Shown here: one piece after another, positions 47,001 to 57,193 of the stretch | Position numbering within the stretch: the stretch's first letter is position 1 | How the letters are laid out: every line of letters starts with the position of its first letter | Assembly: GCA_027214125.1 (NCBI GenBank) | Contig: JAPWHF010000005.1 | Coordinates: 248,951 to 312,950, forward strand | Direction: 5' to 3' | Source of the DNA: Zoogloeaceae bacterium G21618-S1 | Lineage (GTDB): Bacteria > Pseudomonadota > Gammaproteobacteria > Burkholderiales > Rhodocyclaceae | Length of the DNA: 64,000 bases | The notes under the pieces: generated by a model | Told to the model about the DNA's origin: nothing | The model's input: the letters and a program-made list of their open reading frames with translations, nothing else | Databases searched by the model: none | Made by a program: the position numbers and the translations under genes

Positions 47001-47777
47001 ATGTCTCAGCTTCTCTCCCGCGCCGCCAAAGCGCTGTGCTGCCTCGCTCTGTTGGCCATAGCACACGCCGCCCAGGCCGAGCGCCTGCCCCGCGTTCTGG
47101 TGCTTGGAGATTCCAACAGCTGGGGCTGGATCGCCTCGCCACAGGGCTTCCCCGCACAACGGCTGAACGACGCCGCACGGTGGCCGGGCGTCCTCGGCGC
47201 CGCCCTCGCAGGCCAGGCCACCGTCCTCGTCGATGGACTCTCCGGCCGCACGGTGGATGTCGACTACCCCAAACCGCTGGTCGGCCTGCCCGGCGCCCTG
47301 TTCAACGGCAGCCGCAGCCTGCCCGAAGCCCTGGCGCGCGAGACGCCGCTCGACCTGCTGATCGTGATGCTCGGCACCAACGACCTGCGCAGCGATCTCG
47401 GCCGCACGCCGGACGCCATCGCCCACGGCCTGCGCACACTTGTCGAACAGGCACGCCGCTTCGGTCACGGCGTGGCCACCCCTTACGCACCGCCGGCCGT
47501 GCTGGTGGTGGTTCCCCCACCGCTGGGCGATGTCTCGCGCACACCGCTACGCGCCTTCTTTGCCGGCATGGAAGCCAAGTCGCGTGCCCTCGCCCCGGCC
47601 GTGCAGCGTGCGCTGACCGGCACGCCCATCTTCGACGCGGCCGAGACCACCGGCCCCCTCGCCGGTATCGACGGCGTCCACCTCAGCGCCGCCCAGCATG
47701 CGATGCTGGGCCAGGCGCTGGCGCCAGCCGTGCGCCGCGCGCTCATCCTCCCCACCGCTCAGGAGACTGCACGATGA
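47001..47777 (+). CDS. Secreted SGNH-family esterase
   Basis: I start at ATG 47001 (MSQLLSRAAKALCC), with GGAG 7 bp upstream; the protein has 258 residues. A signal peptide (about residues 1-26) precedes SGNH block I VLGDSNSWGWIA, block III MLGTNDLRSD and block V DGVHLSAAQHAMLG. It is a periplasmic esterase or acyltransferase. Its sequence is related to the cytoplasmic SGNH enzyme at 21 kb, including the pattern GDSxSWG. The aldo/keto reductase gene overlaps its stop (ATGA), so the two are coupled. Confidence 0.85.
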   Translation: MSQLLSRAAKALCCLALLAIAHAAQAERLPRVLVLGDSNSWGWIASPQGFPAQRLNDAARWPGVLGAALAGQATVLVDGLSGRTVDVDYPKPLVGLPGALFNGSRSLPEALARETPLDLLIVMLGTNDLRSDLGRTPDAIAHGLRTLVEQARRFGHGVATPYAPPAVLVVVPPPLGDVSRTPLRAFFAGMEAKSRALAPAVQRALTGTPIFDAAETTGPLAGIDGVHLSAAQHAMLGQALAPAVRRALILPTAQETAR

Positions 47778-48766
47778 TCCCCACTCGCACGCTCGGCCCC
47801 AAAGGGCCCACGCTCTCCGCCCTCGGCTTCGGCTGCATGGGCATGTCGGAGTTCTACGGCCCGAGCGACGACGCCGAATCGCGGCGCGTACTCGAAGCCG
47901 CCGTCGAGGCCGGCATCCAGATGTTCGACACCGCCGACACCTACGGCCTCGGCCACAACGAGCGCCTGCTGGCGCCGCTGATCGCCGCCCATGGCGCGCG
48001 CATCTGTGTGGCCACCAAGTTCGGCATCGCGCGCGAACCGGGGCAATACGCGCGCAGCATCAACAACCAGCCCGACTACATCCGCCGTGCCTGCGACGCC
48101 TCACGCGCCCGGCTCGGCGTCGACACCCTCGACCTCTACTACTGCCACCGGCGCGACCCGGCCGTGCCGATCGAAGCACTGATGGACACCCTGGCCGCAC
48201 TGGTGGCCGAAGGCAAGGTGCGCGCCATCGGCCTGTCAGAAGTCAGCGCCGACACCCTGCGCCGCGCCGCCGTAATCCACCCGGTGGCCGCGGTGCAGAG
48301 CGAATACTCGCTGTGGAGCCGTGAGCCCGAGCACGGCCTGCTCGAGGCCTGCCGCGAGCTGGGCACCACGCTGGTCGCCTACAGCCCGCTCGGCCGCGGC
48401 TTCCTGACCGGCGCGCTGGCCTCGACCGAGGCACTGGCCGAGGACGACTTCCGCCGCCGCAGCCCGCGTTTTGCCGAGGACGCCATGGCACGCAACCAGC
48501 GGCTGGTCGACGCGCTCACCGCCTTCGCCACCGCGCGCGACGCCACCCCGGCGCAGATCGCGCTGGCCTGGCTGATCAACAAGCAGCCGCACGTGATGCC
48601 GATTCCCGGCACCCGAAAAATATTCCGCCTGCACGAGAACCTCGCCGGCGCGGCACTGACGCTCGATACCACTGAAATTACCGAACTCGACACGCTGTTT
48701 GACCCCGCCGCCATCGCTGGCGAGCGCTACCCGGAGGCCGGCTGGACGGGCATCGAACGCACGTAG
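47774..48766 (+). CDS. Aldo/keto reductase
   Basis: The 330-residue protein is a TIM-barrel AKR. The tetrad is Asp in DTADTYGLGHNE, Tyr in that motif, Lys in VATKFGIAR and His in YYCHRRDP. NADPH binding is seen at IPGTRKIFRLHENLAG near the C terminus. The family reduces aldehydes and ketones; this group resembles the YajO/Tas-type or general stress AKRs. It overlaps the SGNH gene by 4 bp and is presumably under the divergent LysR. Substrate unknown. Confidence 0.9.
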   Translation: MIPTRTLGPKGPTLSALGFGCMGMSEFYGPSDDAESRRVLEAAVEAGIQMFDTADTYGLGHNERLLAPLIAAHGARICVATKFGIAREPGQYARSINNQPDYIRRACDASRARLGVDTLDLYYCHRRDPAVPIEALMDTLAALVAEGKVRAIGLSEVSADTLRRAAVIHPVAAVQSEYSLWSREPEHGLLEACRELGTTLVAYSPLGRGFLTGALASTEALAEDDFRRRSPRFAEDAMARNQRLVDALTAFATARDATPAQIALAWLINKQPHVMPIPGTRKIFRLHENLAGAALTLDTTEITELDTLFDPAAIAGERYPEAGWTGIERT

Positions 48767-48803
48767 GGCGACGCATCGCCACCGCGTTCAGCGCGATTCT
48801 TGC

Positions 48804-48832
48804 AGGGCGGTCAAGCGCAGCGCATCCGCCCT
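48804..48832. repeat. Short REP-like palindrome
   Basis: AGGGCGG (48804-48810) pairs with CCGCCCT (48826-48832). The internal 18-bp AAGCGCAGCGCATCCGCC is identical to the element at 45945. It follows the aldo/keto reductase gene and could mark its transcript end. Confidence 0.7.
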
Positions 48833-48966
48833 ACCCGCGAGACACCATTCTCCAGCCTGAAGCGAGGGGCCAACGCGCCGGTGCTTGATGTAAACGCCAC
48901 TTCGGTCTAAAAGACGAATAGCCCACGTCAAACAGGAGAGACAGGCGAAACGCCTGCAGCGCCCCC

Positions 48967-49419
48967 ATGGACCGGATTGATCGTAAAATTCTCGCCGAGC
49001 TGCAAAACGATGCCCGACTGTCGGTGGTGGAAATTTCGCGGCGTGTGGGGCTGACCAAGACGCCTTGTGCCGAGCGCATCCGCCGCCTGGAAAAAAGCAG
49101 GGTGATCCGCGGCTACCACGCCGAGCTCGACCCCGAAGCGCTGGATGTGGGCCATGTGGTGATGGTGCAGGTGCTTCTGACCAGCACCACCGGCTATGAC
49201 CTCAAGCGCTTCAACGACGCCGCGCGCGAGATACCCGAAATCGAGTCATGCCACATGATCGCAGGTGATTTCGACTACCTGCTGAAGGTCCGCACCCGCG
49301 ACATTGCGGCGTATCGCGAGGTGATGGGCGACAAGATTTCCGCCCTGCCCTGCGTCCGCCAGACGCACACCTATGTGGTGATGGAGATGGTCAAGGACGC
49401 GCACACGCTGCCGCTTTGA
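48967..49419 (+). CDS. Lrp/AsnC-family regulator beside putA
   Basis: The 150-residue protein has the winged helix (MDRIDRKILAELQNDARLSV; SRRVGLTKTPCAERIRRLEK) and a RAM domain (SCHMIAGDFDYLLKVRTRDI). It is convergent to putA, with 51 bp between the stops. PutA here has no N-terminal ribbon-helix-helix DNA-binding domain and cannot autoregulate, so this Lrp, a relative of PutR/BkdR regulators, is the likely control of proline catabolism. That assignment is by proximity. Confidence 0.85.
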   Translation: MDRIDRKILAELQNDARLSVVEISRRVGLTKTPCAERIRRLEKSRVIRGYHAELDPEALDVGHVVMVQVLLTSTTGYDLKRFNDAAREIPEIESCHMIAGDFDYLLKVRTRDIAAYREVMGDKISALPCVRQTHTYVVMEMVKDAHTLPL

Positions 49420-49470
49420 CCCCTCCATCACTCAGCGGGCGAGCGGCCCATCGGCCGCCTGCCCGCCGTC

Positions 49471-52400
49471 TCAGGCGCCCATGGTCATCAGGCTGGCATT
49501 GCCGCCGGCGGCGGCCGTGTTGACGCTCAGCGTGCGCTCGTGCACCAGCCGGGCCAGGTCGTACTCCGGCTCGGCACGCACCAGTGGGGTGATCGGCGCG
49601 TCGCGCGCGGCAAGGCGTTGCCGCCACATATCAGCATCGGCATCCTTGCCATCGAAGAGCACGGCATCGACACCGGCGCCGAGCCAGTCGTCCTCCACCG
49701 ACACCCAGGGCTTCAGCGTCTTGGGCAGCAGTCCGAGCAGCGCCTGGGCGCTGGCATTGGCGGCAAAGACGATGCGGTTGCCACTGGCGAGCGCCGCCAA
49801 TAGCTGATGCACCCGCGCCACCTGGTTGCTGGCCACGCCGGCCACCCGGCCGCGGGGGACGAAGCGCAGACTGTTGTCCTCGCCCGTGGGCCCGGGCAGA
49901 TCGAGCTTGAGCCCGGACAGCCGCCGCGCCCGGTAGGCGTCGGCGCGGTCGCGCAACACCTGGACGTCGTCGCCTTCCAGAATGGCACGCCCGCCCCCGT
50001 CGATCCACTCGAGCAGCGCCTGGAACGGCACCGGATCGTCGATGACCGCCGCACTCTGGCTGAGCACGGCACCCGGCGTACGGCGCAGCAGGCGGTGCAG
50101 ATAGAGCGGCCCGCCTGCCTTCGGGCCGGTGCCGGAGCGCCCCTCGCCACCGAAGGGCTGCACGCCGACCACGGCGCCGATCATGTTGCGGTTCACATAC
50201 ATGTTGCCCACATGGGCGCGCTTGGCAATGCGCTCGATACATTCGTCAATGCGCGAATGTACGCCCAGCGTCAGGCCGTAGCCCGAGGCGTTGATCTGCT
50301 CGACCACTTTGTCGATGTCGCGCGCCTTGAAGCGCATGACATGCAGGATGGGGCCGAACTGCTCGCGCGCCAGATCGGCCAGCGAAGCGATCTCGATCAC
50401 CGTCGGCGCCACGAAAGTACCATTGGCGCAATCAGCGCCGAGCGGCATGCGGGTCACACGCGCGCCTTTTTCCTGCATGTCGGCCACATGGCGCTCCAAA
50501 TTGGCCTGCGCCTCGGCATCGATCACTGGGCCGATGTCTACCCGCACATCGGCGGTGTTGCCGATCGACAGCTCACGAGTCGCGCCCGCCAGCATTTCCA
50601 GCACATGGTCGGCAACATCTGCCTGCAGACACAGCACGCGCAGCGCCGAGCAGCGCTGGCCGGCGGAATCGAAGCTGGAGGCGACCACGTCGGCCACCAC
50701 TTGCTCGGGCAAGGCGGTGGAGTCGACAATCATCACGTTCTGGCCACCGGTTTCGGCAATCAGCGGCACATCGCCACCACGGGCGGCCACGGTGCGGTTG
50801 ATGATGTTGGCCACTTCGGTGGAGCCGGTGAACATCACGCCGCGCACCCGCGCATCGCCCACCAGCGCGGCGCCCACGGTTTCGCCGGGGCCGGGCAAGA
50901 GTTGCAACGCGGCATCCGGCACGCCGGCTTCACGGAACAGGCGCACCGCGGCAGCCGCGATCAGCGGCGTCTGCTCGGCCGGCTTGGCGAGCACTGGGTT
51001 ACCGGCGGCCAGGGCCGCAGCCACCTGGCCGGAGAAGATGGCCAGCGGGAAGTTCCACGGGCTGATGCACAGCACCGGTCCGACCGGACGATGGGAGCCA
51101 TTGTCGAACTCGGCCGCCTGCGCGGCGTAGTAGCGGCAGAAGTCGACCGCTTCACGCAGCTCGGCCACGGCGTTGGCCCACGACTTGCCGGCTTCGCGCA
51201 CGGCCAGCGCAATCAGGGCCGGGCCGTCGCGCTCCATCAGGTCACCCACCCGCGCGATGATCTCAGCGCGCTCGGCGGGCGCACGCATGGCCCAGGGGTC
51301 GGCCACGGCATCGGCGGCGGCGAGTGCGACATCCACATCGGCGAGCGTCGCTTCGAGCACGCTCCCGACGGTGTCCGAATGATCGGCCGGATTGCGCACC
51401 GGGCGGGCAAGCGCTGCGGCCGCTGCCGGCAAGGCGTCGGCCAGCATGGGGGCGGCCTCAAATCGCCGGCCGGCGCTCTTGGCCAGCGCATGGGCCAGCG
51501 TCGCGCGCACGCCCTCGTTCGATAGGTCGTAGCCAGCCGAATTACGGCGGCCTGCACCATACAGCTCCGCCGGCAGAACAATTTTCGGGTGTGGCGCACC
51601 GCTCAGTCGGGCAGCCTCTTCGACCGGATCGGCAATCAGCTCGTCGATGGGCACGTTCTCATCGACGATGCGATTCACAAAACTGGTGTTGGCGCCATTT
51701 TCCAGCAAGCGGCGCACCAGATAGGCGAGCAGCGTCTCGTGGCTACCCACCGGCGCGTAGATGCGCACCAGGCGGGCAATCTCGCGGCTGCTCACGACCT
51801 GGTCGTAGAGTGGCTCGCCCATGCCGTGCAGGCACTGAAACTCGTAACTGCCCTTCTGCCAGTCGGGGCCGGCCATGTGCATGATCGCCGCCATGCTCTG
51901 GGCGTTATGAGTGGCAAACTGCGGGTAGATGTGTGCGCGCGCATCGAGCAGCTTCCTGGCGCAGGCGAGGTAGGACACATCGGTAAACACCTTGCGGGTG
52001 AACACCGGGTAGCCGTCGAGCCCGTCGATCTGGGCGCGCTTGATTTCGGCGTCCCAATAGGCGCCCTTGACCAGCCTCACCATCAGCCGCTGGCCACTGC
52101 GTTCGGCCAGATCAATGATGTAGTCGAGCACGAATGGCGCCCGCTTCTGGTAGGCCTGAACCACAAAGCCCAGCCCGGACCAGCCGGCCAGTTCCTCGTC
52201 CATTGCGAGGGCTTCTAGCAGGTCGAGCGAGAGCTCAAGGCGGTCCGCTTCTTCGGCGTCGATATTCAGACCGATATCGAAGGAGCGCGCCAGCAGGCAC
52301 AATGCTTTGACCCGCGGCAGCAGTTCGGCCATGACGCGGTCGGGCTGCGACCACACATAGCGCGGGTGCAGCGCCGAGAGCTTGATCGAGATGCCATTGC

Positions 52401-53148
52401 CGTCGACCACGCCGCGGCCTGTCGAATCCTTGCCGATGGCCTCGATGGCGCCGACGTAGGCGTCGAGATAGCGCTGCGCGTCTTCGGCCGTCATGGCCGC
52501 CTCGCCCAGCATGTCGAAGGAATAGCGGTAGCCACGTTTCTCGGTGGCCTTGCCGCGTTGCAGGGCTTCGTCGATATCACGACCGGTGACGAACTGCTCG
52601 CCCAGCATGCGCATCGCCAGATCCATGCCTTTGCGGATCACCGGTTCGCCGCCGCGCTGCATCAGCTTGCTCAGCGCGCTGCCCAGGCTCTGCTCGCTGC
52701 GGGTGGCCACCAGCCGCCCGGTTACCAACAGGCCCCAGGTGGCGGCATTGACGAACAGCGAGGGGCTGTTGCCCAGGTGGGCGCGCCAGTCGCCGTCCGA
52801 CAGCTTGTCGCGAATCAGCCGGTCGGCGGTGGCCTTGTCGGGCACGCGAAGCAGCGCCTCGGCCAGACACATCAGCGCAACGCCCTCCTGGCTCGACAGC
52901 GAGAATTCCTTCATCAGCGCATCGACGCCACTGGAACGACTGCGGTCGCCGCGCAGGCCGGCGACCAGCCGCGCGGCCAGCGCCTGAACCTTGTCGTGCA
53001 ACTCGGGGGCCAGGCGCGCGGCGTCGACCAGCGGCGGCACACACTCGGGCTCGGGGCTGCGGTAGTGGGCGGTGATGCGCTCGCGCAGCACGCTGCGCGG
53101 CGCCATCGGCAAGGCTGCCGCAGCCGGATTCATTGGGGACGTGTTCAT
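49471..53148 (-). CDS. putA: Bifunctional proline dehydrogenase / P5C dehydrogenase PutA
   Basis: The 1225-residue protein has a helical N-terminal region (to about 150), the FAD-dependent PRODH barrel (LMVRLVKGAYWDAEIKRAQ and FATHNAQSMAAIMH) and an aldehyde-dehydrogenase domain (about 560-1020) with ETGGQNVMIVDS and Cys in SAGQRCSALRVL. A C-terminal domain ends ASLMTMGA, typical of long (type B/C) PutA. There is no ribbon-helix-helix domain at the N terminus, so it is a bifunctional, not trifunctional, enzyme. It oxidises proline to glutamate at the inner membrane. The symporter gene lies 73 bp upstream on the same strand. Confidence 0.95.
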   Translation of the reverse strand: MNTSPMNPAAAALPMAPRSVLRERITAHYRSPEPECVPPLVDAARLAPELHDKVQALAARLVAGLRGDRSRSSGVDALMKEFSLSSQEGVALMCLAEALLRVPDKATADRLIRDKLSDGDWRAHLGNSPSLFVNAATWGLLVTGRLVATRSEQSLGSALSKLMQRGGEPVIRKGMDLAMRMLGEQFVTGRDIDEALQRGKATEKRGYRYSFDMLGEAAMTAEDAQRYLDAYVGAIEAIGKDSTGRGVVDGNGISIKLSALHPRYVWSQPDRVMAELLPRVKALCLLARSFDIGLNIDAEEADRLELSLDLLEALAMDEELAGWSGLGFVVQAYQKRAPFVLDYIIDLAERSGQRLMVRLVKGAYWDAEIKRAQIDGLDGYPVFTRKVFTDVSYLACARKLLDARAHIYPQFATHNAQSMAAIMHMAGPDWQKGSYEFQCLHGMGEPLYDQVVSSREIARLVRIYAPVGSHETLLAYLVRRLLENGANTSFVNRIVDENVPIDELIADPVEEAARLSGAPHPKIVLPAELYGAGRRNSAGYDLSNEGVRATLAHALAKSAGRRFEAAPMLADALPAAAAALARPVRNPADHSDTVGSVLEATLADVDVALAAADAVADPWAMRAPAERAEIIARVGDLMERDGPALIALAVREAGKSWANAVAELREAVDFCRYYAAQAAEFDNGSHRPVGPVLCISPWNFPLAIFSGQVAAALAAGNPVLAKPAEQTPLIAAAAVRLFREAGVPDAALQLLPGPGETVGAALVGDARVRGVMFTGSTEVANIINRTVAARGGDVPLIAETGGQNVMIVDSTALPEQVVADVVASSFDSAGQRCSALRVLCLQADVADHVLEMLAGATRELSIGNTADVRVDIGPVIDAEAQANLERHVADMQEKGARVTRMPLGADCANGTFVAPTVIEIASLADLAREQFGPILHVMRFKARDIDKVVEQINASGYGLTLGVHSRIDECIERIAKRAHVGNMYVNRNMIGAVVGVQPFGGEGRSGTGPKAGGPLYLHRLLRRTPGAVLSQSAAVIDDPVPFQALLEWIDGGGRAILEGDDVQVLRDRADAYRARRLSGLKLDLPGPTGEDNSLRFVPRGRVAGVASNQVARVHQLLAALASGNRIVFAANASAQALLGLLPKTLKPWVSVEDDWLGAGVDAVLFDGKDADADMWRQRLAARDAPITPLVRAEPEYDLARLVHERTLSVNTAAAGGNASLMTMGA

Positions 53149-53221
53149 GGTTCAGGACTCCAGTCTTGCCCGGCCGGGGGCATGCTGCCGCCGGCCGGGA
53201 TGTATCAAAAGGCCGGTGCGC

Positions 53222-54733
53222 TCAGCGGTGACGCTTGATCTCGCCAGAGGCAAGCTTGGCCTGATATTGCGCCAGTTCGCGCTTGACCACCGGCAGCAGC
53301 ATATAGAGGCCGATCACGTTGGGGATGGCCATGGCGAAGATCATCGAGTCGGAAAAGTCGATGACCGGGCCGAGGCTCATGCTCGCGCCGATCACCACGC
53401 AGATGCAGAAGAACAGCTTGTAGATGTTCTCGACGGTCTTGTTCTCGCCGAACAGATAGGTCGTTGCCTTCAGGCCATAGTAAGACCACGAGATCATGGT
53501 CGAAAAGGCAAACAACACCACCGCCACCGCCAGCACCACCGGGAACCACGGGAAGGCCGTCGCAAACGCGGCCGAGGTCAGCTCGACACCGGTCAGGCCA
53601 GAATCCAGCGTACCGCTGACTACGATCACCAATGCGGTCATGGTGCAGATCACCACCGTATCAATGAAGGGCTCGAGCAGCGCAACGAAGCCTTCGGTCA
53701 CCGGCTCCTTGGTGCGCACCGCCGAGTGGGCGATGGCCGCCGAGCCGATACCGGCCTCGTTTGAAAACGCGGCCCGTTTGAAGCCCTGAATCAGCGCACC
53801 AAGAATACCGCCGGCCACACCTTCGCCGGTGAAAGCGCCCGACACGATCTGACCAAACGCCCAGCCGATCTTGTCCGAGTTGGCGACGATGATGACGATG
53901 CCGGCGCCGACATAAATGGCGGCCATGAAGGGGACGATTTTTTCGGTGACATGGGCGATCGACTTCAGACCGCCGATGATGACCATGCCCACGACCACCG
54001 CCAGCACCAGGCCGATCAACCAGCCCTTGTCGGCAAAGAAACTCAAATCACCGCCGGTCACATTGGCGATCTGCTTGGCGGCCTGGTTCGCCTGGAACAT
54101 GTTGCCGCCGCCGATCGCCCCGCCGATGCAACACACCGAGAAGATCGCTGCCAGCGCACGCCCGAGGCCCGGCTTGCCGAGGTCGGCAAAGCCACGCGAC
54201 AGGTAATACATCGGGCCGCCGGAAATGGTGCCATCGGCGTTCTCGCGCCGAAACTTCACGCCCAGCGTGCATTCAGTGAACTTGGAGGCCATGCCGAGCA
54301 GGCCGGCCAGAATCATCCAGAAGGTCGCACCGGCACCGCCGATGGACACCGCCACCGCCACCCCGGCGATGTTGCCCAGCCCGACCGTCGCCGACAGCGC
54401 GGTGGTCAGGGCCTGAAAATGCGACACCTCACCGGCGTCATTGGGGTCGGCATAGCGACCACGCACCAGATCGAGCGAATGTTTGACCCCGCGAAACTGG
54501 ATAAAACCAAAGTAGATCGAGCACACCGCCGCGGCAGTAATCAACCAGCCAACGATCAGCGGAAACGACACATCGCCGATCTGGACCGAGTAGAAAATGA
54601 TGCTCACGATGAAGTTGGATACGGGTGCCACCGCGGCGTTGATTGCCGCATCGATGCCACCACCTTCCTGAGCCTGCGCAAGCGCCGGCGTCAGCGCAGC
54701 CACAATGGCGGCGCCCAGCTTGAAAATGGACAT
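53222..54733 (-). CDS. Na+:alanine/glycine symporter (AGCS family)
   Basis: I start at ATG 54733, giving 503 residues. After a signal-like segment there are about 11 membrane helices. AGCS motifs are [22 protein letters not shown]-like stretch ([14 protein letters not shown]), [29 protein letters not shown] and [14 protein letters not shown]. It takes up alanine, glycine or proline with Na+. The position between putA and uspA suggests that it feeds proline to PutA (inference). The Na+ dependence fits the window's N-type Na+-type ATPase, though no direct link is shown. Confidence 0.92.
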   Translation of the reverse strand: MSIFKLGAAIVAALTPALAQAQEGGGIDAAINAAVAPVSNFIVSIIFYSVQIGDVSFPLIVGWLITAAAVCSIYFGFIQFRGVKHSLDLVRGRYADPNDAGEVSHFQALTTALSATVGLGNIAGVAVAVSIGGAGATFWMILAGLLGMASKFTECTLGVKFRRENADGTISGGPMYYLSRGFADLGKPGLGRALAAIFSVCCIGGAIGGGNMFQANQAAKQIANVTGGDLSFFADKGWLIGLVLAVVVGMVIIGGLKSIAHVTEKIVPFMAAIYVGAGIVIIVANSDKIGWAFGQIVSGAFTGEGVAGGILGALIQGFKRAAFSNEAGIGSAAIAHSAVRTKEPVTEGFVALLEPFIDTVVICTMTALVIVVSGTLDSGLTGVELTSAAFATAFPWFPVVLAVAVVLFAFSTMISWSYYGLKATTYLFGENKTVENIYKLFFCICVVIGASMSLGPVIDFSDSMIFAMAIPNVIGLYMLLPVVKRELAQYQAKLASGEIKRHR

Positions 54734-54789
54734 GGATTGTCTCCTGGATATTTTTGTAGTGAGAGTCGCGTTGGTCAAGCGCACCCGAC

Positions 54790-55221
54790 TCAGGGGACCA
54801 CCGTGACCGGCACCGGCGATGCCTGAATCAGCGAAATGCCCAGCGTGCCCATGAAGCGCGATGCAAGGTTCGAGGTGCCCTTGCGGCCGACGACGATGAT
54901 CGACTCAGGGTGCTTGGCCGCGATATCACACATGATCTCGGCCGGATCGCCGTATTGAACTTCGCTGCTCACGTTCAGCCCGTCGGCGCGCAGTTTGTCG
55001 CACACCGGATCCACCACCGCTTTGGCGCGGATCACCTCCTGTTCGCGGAGCTTGTGCCGCTCGGCAATCTCTTCCATGGTCAGAAAGCTGTAGGGCGACC
55101 ACTCCAGCACATGGACCACCAGCACCGAGGCGCCCCGCCCCTTGGCCGCCCTGCTGGCGAATTCGAGCGCACGCTCGGATGGTTTGGTTCCGTCGTATCC
55201 GACGATGAATGTCTTGATCAT
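54790..55221 (-). CDS. Universal stress protein UspA family
   Basis: I start at ATG 55221. The 143-residue protein has the Usp fold: [20 protein letters not shown] with the first strand, and the C-terminal [20 protein letters not shown], which follows the ATP-binding pattern Gx2Gx9G(S/T). It should bind ATP and act in stress survival. A ribosome binding site (GGAGG) lies 9 bp upstream. It begins the transcript with the symporter and putA behind it. The upstream 420-bp AT-rich stretch should hold its promoter. Confidence 0.9.
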   Translation of the reverse strand: MIKTFIVGYDGTKPSERALEFASRAAKGRGASVLVVHVLEWSPYSFLTMEEIAERHKLREQEVIRAKAVVDPVCDKLRADGLNVSSEVQYGDPAEIMCDIAAKHPESIIVVGRKGTSNLASRFMGTLGISLIQASPVPVTVVP

Positions 55222-55643
55222 GGTTCGGCTCCTCCTCTTGGGTGAGTGTCGGTTCCGACTTTCCCTGCACCGGCCGACCATTTAATTATGGTTCGATAAC
55301 CGCAGTAAATGTCTCCATAATCGTCATTTATAAGACAACTTAGTCTTGTTATTCATCGATATTTAGACTTTTCGTCTCTGTGCAATCATCGCGGCAATAC
55401 CGTTCGCCAGTCCCGTGCGCAGCCCTTGTTGAGCGCAATTCGCCTGCAACGGGCGAGCGAGCAACAGCCGACGGTCACGACGACTGGATCGCTCAGCAGG
55501 AGCCTGAGAACGACTGCGGGGCAAAAAGGAATGGACTAGCGAAAGCCTGGACGTTGGTCGGAAAGATCAGCGCATCTAGCGCGAATCCTGCGCAATCCGC
55601 AGGGCGGGCTTCAAGCCACCCCACGTCAGCTCACGAAACCGCC
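55222..55643. other. AT-rich intergenic stretch of 422 bp
   Basis: No gene is evident. The first 150 bp (up to about 55380) are unusually AT-rich for this chromosome and hold an inverted repeat AAGAC-aactta-GTCTT (55332-55347) plus AGAC-type half sites nearby, reasonable for a regulated promoter of the uspA transcript on the minus strand. The second half is GC-rich without a supported frame. Confidence 0.5.
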
Positions 55644-56228
55644 CTACCGGGCCGGAAAGGTCTGGGCGAATGCGCGGGCGTCGGACAGGAAGGTCTGAGC
55701 GTCGGCAGCGAATCCGGCATAGTCGGCACGCAGCGCTTCGCCGCAGCCAAGGAAAGGCTCGGGGCGCTTGAGGCGGTGGGCAATGCGGTCCAACGCGTAG
55801 ACAATGGTGTCGACCTCACGGTAGGACGTGAGCCAGTCGTGCTCAGCCATGCGCGCCAGCACGGGTGCGGCGCGCGGCGGCAGACGGTGTTGGTGCGCGG
55901 CGAGCAGAGCGTATTGACGGGCGGCGTAGTCAGCCAGCGCCTCTTGCGGGTGCCAGTGCGCCCACTGCGCGGCCAGAAAGTGGTCGTAGAACATATCGAC
56001 CATCACCCCGGCAAAGCGCCGATGCGGGCCAGTCACCCGCTCGCGCGAGCGCTGGAAGGTCGGGTGAGCCTCGGCATACATGTCGATCGCGCGGTGCAGC
56101 GCCACGCCGGTGGCGATGTCGGCCGGCAGATTGCCGGGCAGCACGCCTTTCACGAAATCACCCGCCACCGCGCCCAGTCGCGCGCCTTCGTTTGGCCCTG
56201 CCAGCCACAGGTGGGCAAGAAAATTCAC
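55644..56228 (-). CDS. acpH: Acyl carrier protein phosphodiesterase AcpH
   Basis: The 194-residue protein starts MNFLAHLWLAGPNEGARLGA and has AGDFVKGVLPGNLP and GVALHRAIDMYAEAHPTFQR, with the His and Asp residues of the HD-like metal site. VMVDMFYDHFLAAQWA follows. AcpH removes 4'-phosphopantetheine from holo-ACP. The gene overlaps the upstream LysR-type gene by 4 bp, which is odd for its usual isolated context but implies co-transcription. Length is standard. Confidence 0.9.
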   Translation of the reverse strand: MNFLAHLWLAGPNEGARLGAVAGDFVKGVLPGNLPADIATGVALHRAIDMYAEAHPTFQRSRERVTGPHRRFAGVMVDMFYDHFLAAQWAHWHPQEALADYAARQYALLAAHQHRLPPRAAPVLARMAEHDWLTSYREVDTIVYALDRIAHRLKRPEPFLGCGEALRADYAGFAADAQTFLSDARAFAQTFPAR

Positions 56229-57142
56229 TCCGCCAGCCCTTCACGCAACCAGTCCAAGAAGTCCGCCACTTCGGGGCGATCCTGGTCGGCGGTGGCGCAA
56301 GTCACGTAGTAGCTGAGCGGCGAGACGGCGGTCACCTCGGTGATCGGCACCAGTCGCCCCGAATCCAGCCAGGCGGCCGCCAAGCGGCGCGGGCTCATCG
56401 CCACGCCGAGGCCGGCGCTGGCCGCTTCGAGCAGCATGCCCAGGTCGTTGAACACCGCACCGCGCTCGGGCTCGGACGGCGGCAAGCCCGCCGCCTGCAG
56501 CCACGCCCCCCACGGCAACAGCGGCGAGCGCAGCAAGGTCGCGCTGGCCACGTCGTCCACACTGCGCAACCCGTGGGCGGTGATATAGGTGGGCGCGGCC
56601 AGGGGGCCGAGACGGTCTTCGAACAAGCGGTGGACTACGCCGCTCAGCTCCTTGCCGTCGCTCCAGCGAATGGCCACATCGGCCGGCTCGGTGACCTCGG
56701 CGAGCAGCGAGTTGCCCACATGCACTTCAAGATCGATGTCGTCACGGTCCTGCAAAAACGCGGGCAGGCGCGGCATGAGCAACTGCCGGGCAAAGGTCGG
56801 CGGCGCGGACACCCGCAGCCGCACCCGGCCCGCGGCAAAGCGCCCGCCCGAGTGAGCCAGCGCGGCAAAGGCTTCGCGCACCTGGGTGAGGTACATGCGC
56901 CCGCCGGTGGTCAGGCGCACGCCAGTCGAGCTGCGCTCGAACAACTGCATCGCAAGCTGCTGCTCCAACTGACGGATGCGATGGCTCACCGCGCTGGGCG
57001 TCACGCACAACTCGTCGGCCGCCTGCGCAAAGCCGCCCAGACGCGCCGCGGCCTCAAAAGCGGCCAGGGCATGCATGGGCGGTACGCGGCGAAACAGGGG
57101 TTCGGTGCTCACGGCAGGACTCGTCTCGGGCAACCCGGCCAT
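56225..57142 (-). CDS. LysR-family regulator (GcvA-like)
   Basis: The 305-residue protein has a LysR helix-turn-helix (GFAQAADELCVTPSAVSHRI) starting at about residue 35, after an extended N terminus (MAGLPETSPAVSTEPLFRRV) that may use the later Met at PPMHALAAFEA. The effector domain follows from about residue 105. It resembles the GcvA group (RRVPPMHALAAFEAAAR is typical of that group). It ends overlapping acpH by 4 bp. The AhpD-like gene lies 51 bp upstream on the same strand. Confidence 0.88.
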   Translation of the reverse strand: MAGLPETSPAVSTEPLFRRVPPMHALAAFEAAARLGGFAQAADELCVTPSAVSHRIRQLEQQLAMQLFERSSTGVRLTTGGRMYLTQVREAFAALAHSGGRFAAGRVRLRVSAPPTFARQLLMPRLPAFLQDRDDIDLEVHVGNSLLAEVTEPADVAIRWSDGKELSGVVHRLFEDRLGPLAAPTYITAHGLRSVDDVASATLLRSPLLPWGAWLQAAGLPPSEPERGAVFNDLGMLLEAASAGLGVAMSPRRLAAAWLDSGRLVPITEVTAVSPLSYYVTCATADQDRPEVADFLDWLREGLAE

Positions 57143-57193
57143 TGCACCACAAATTGCCGACGCGGACGATGGGTGGCCCGCGCCGACGGCCGA

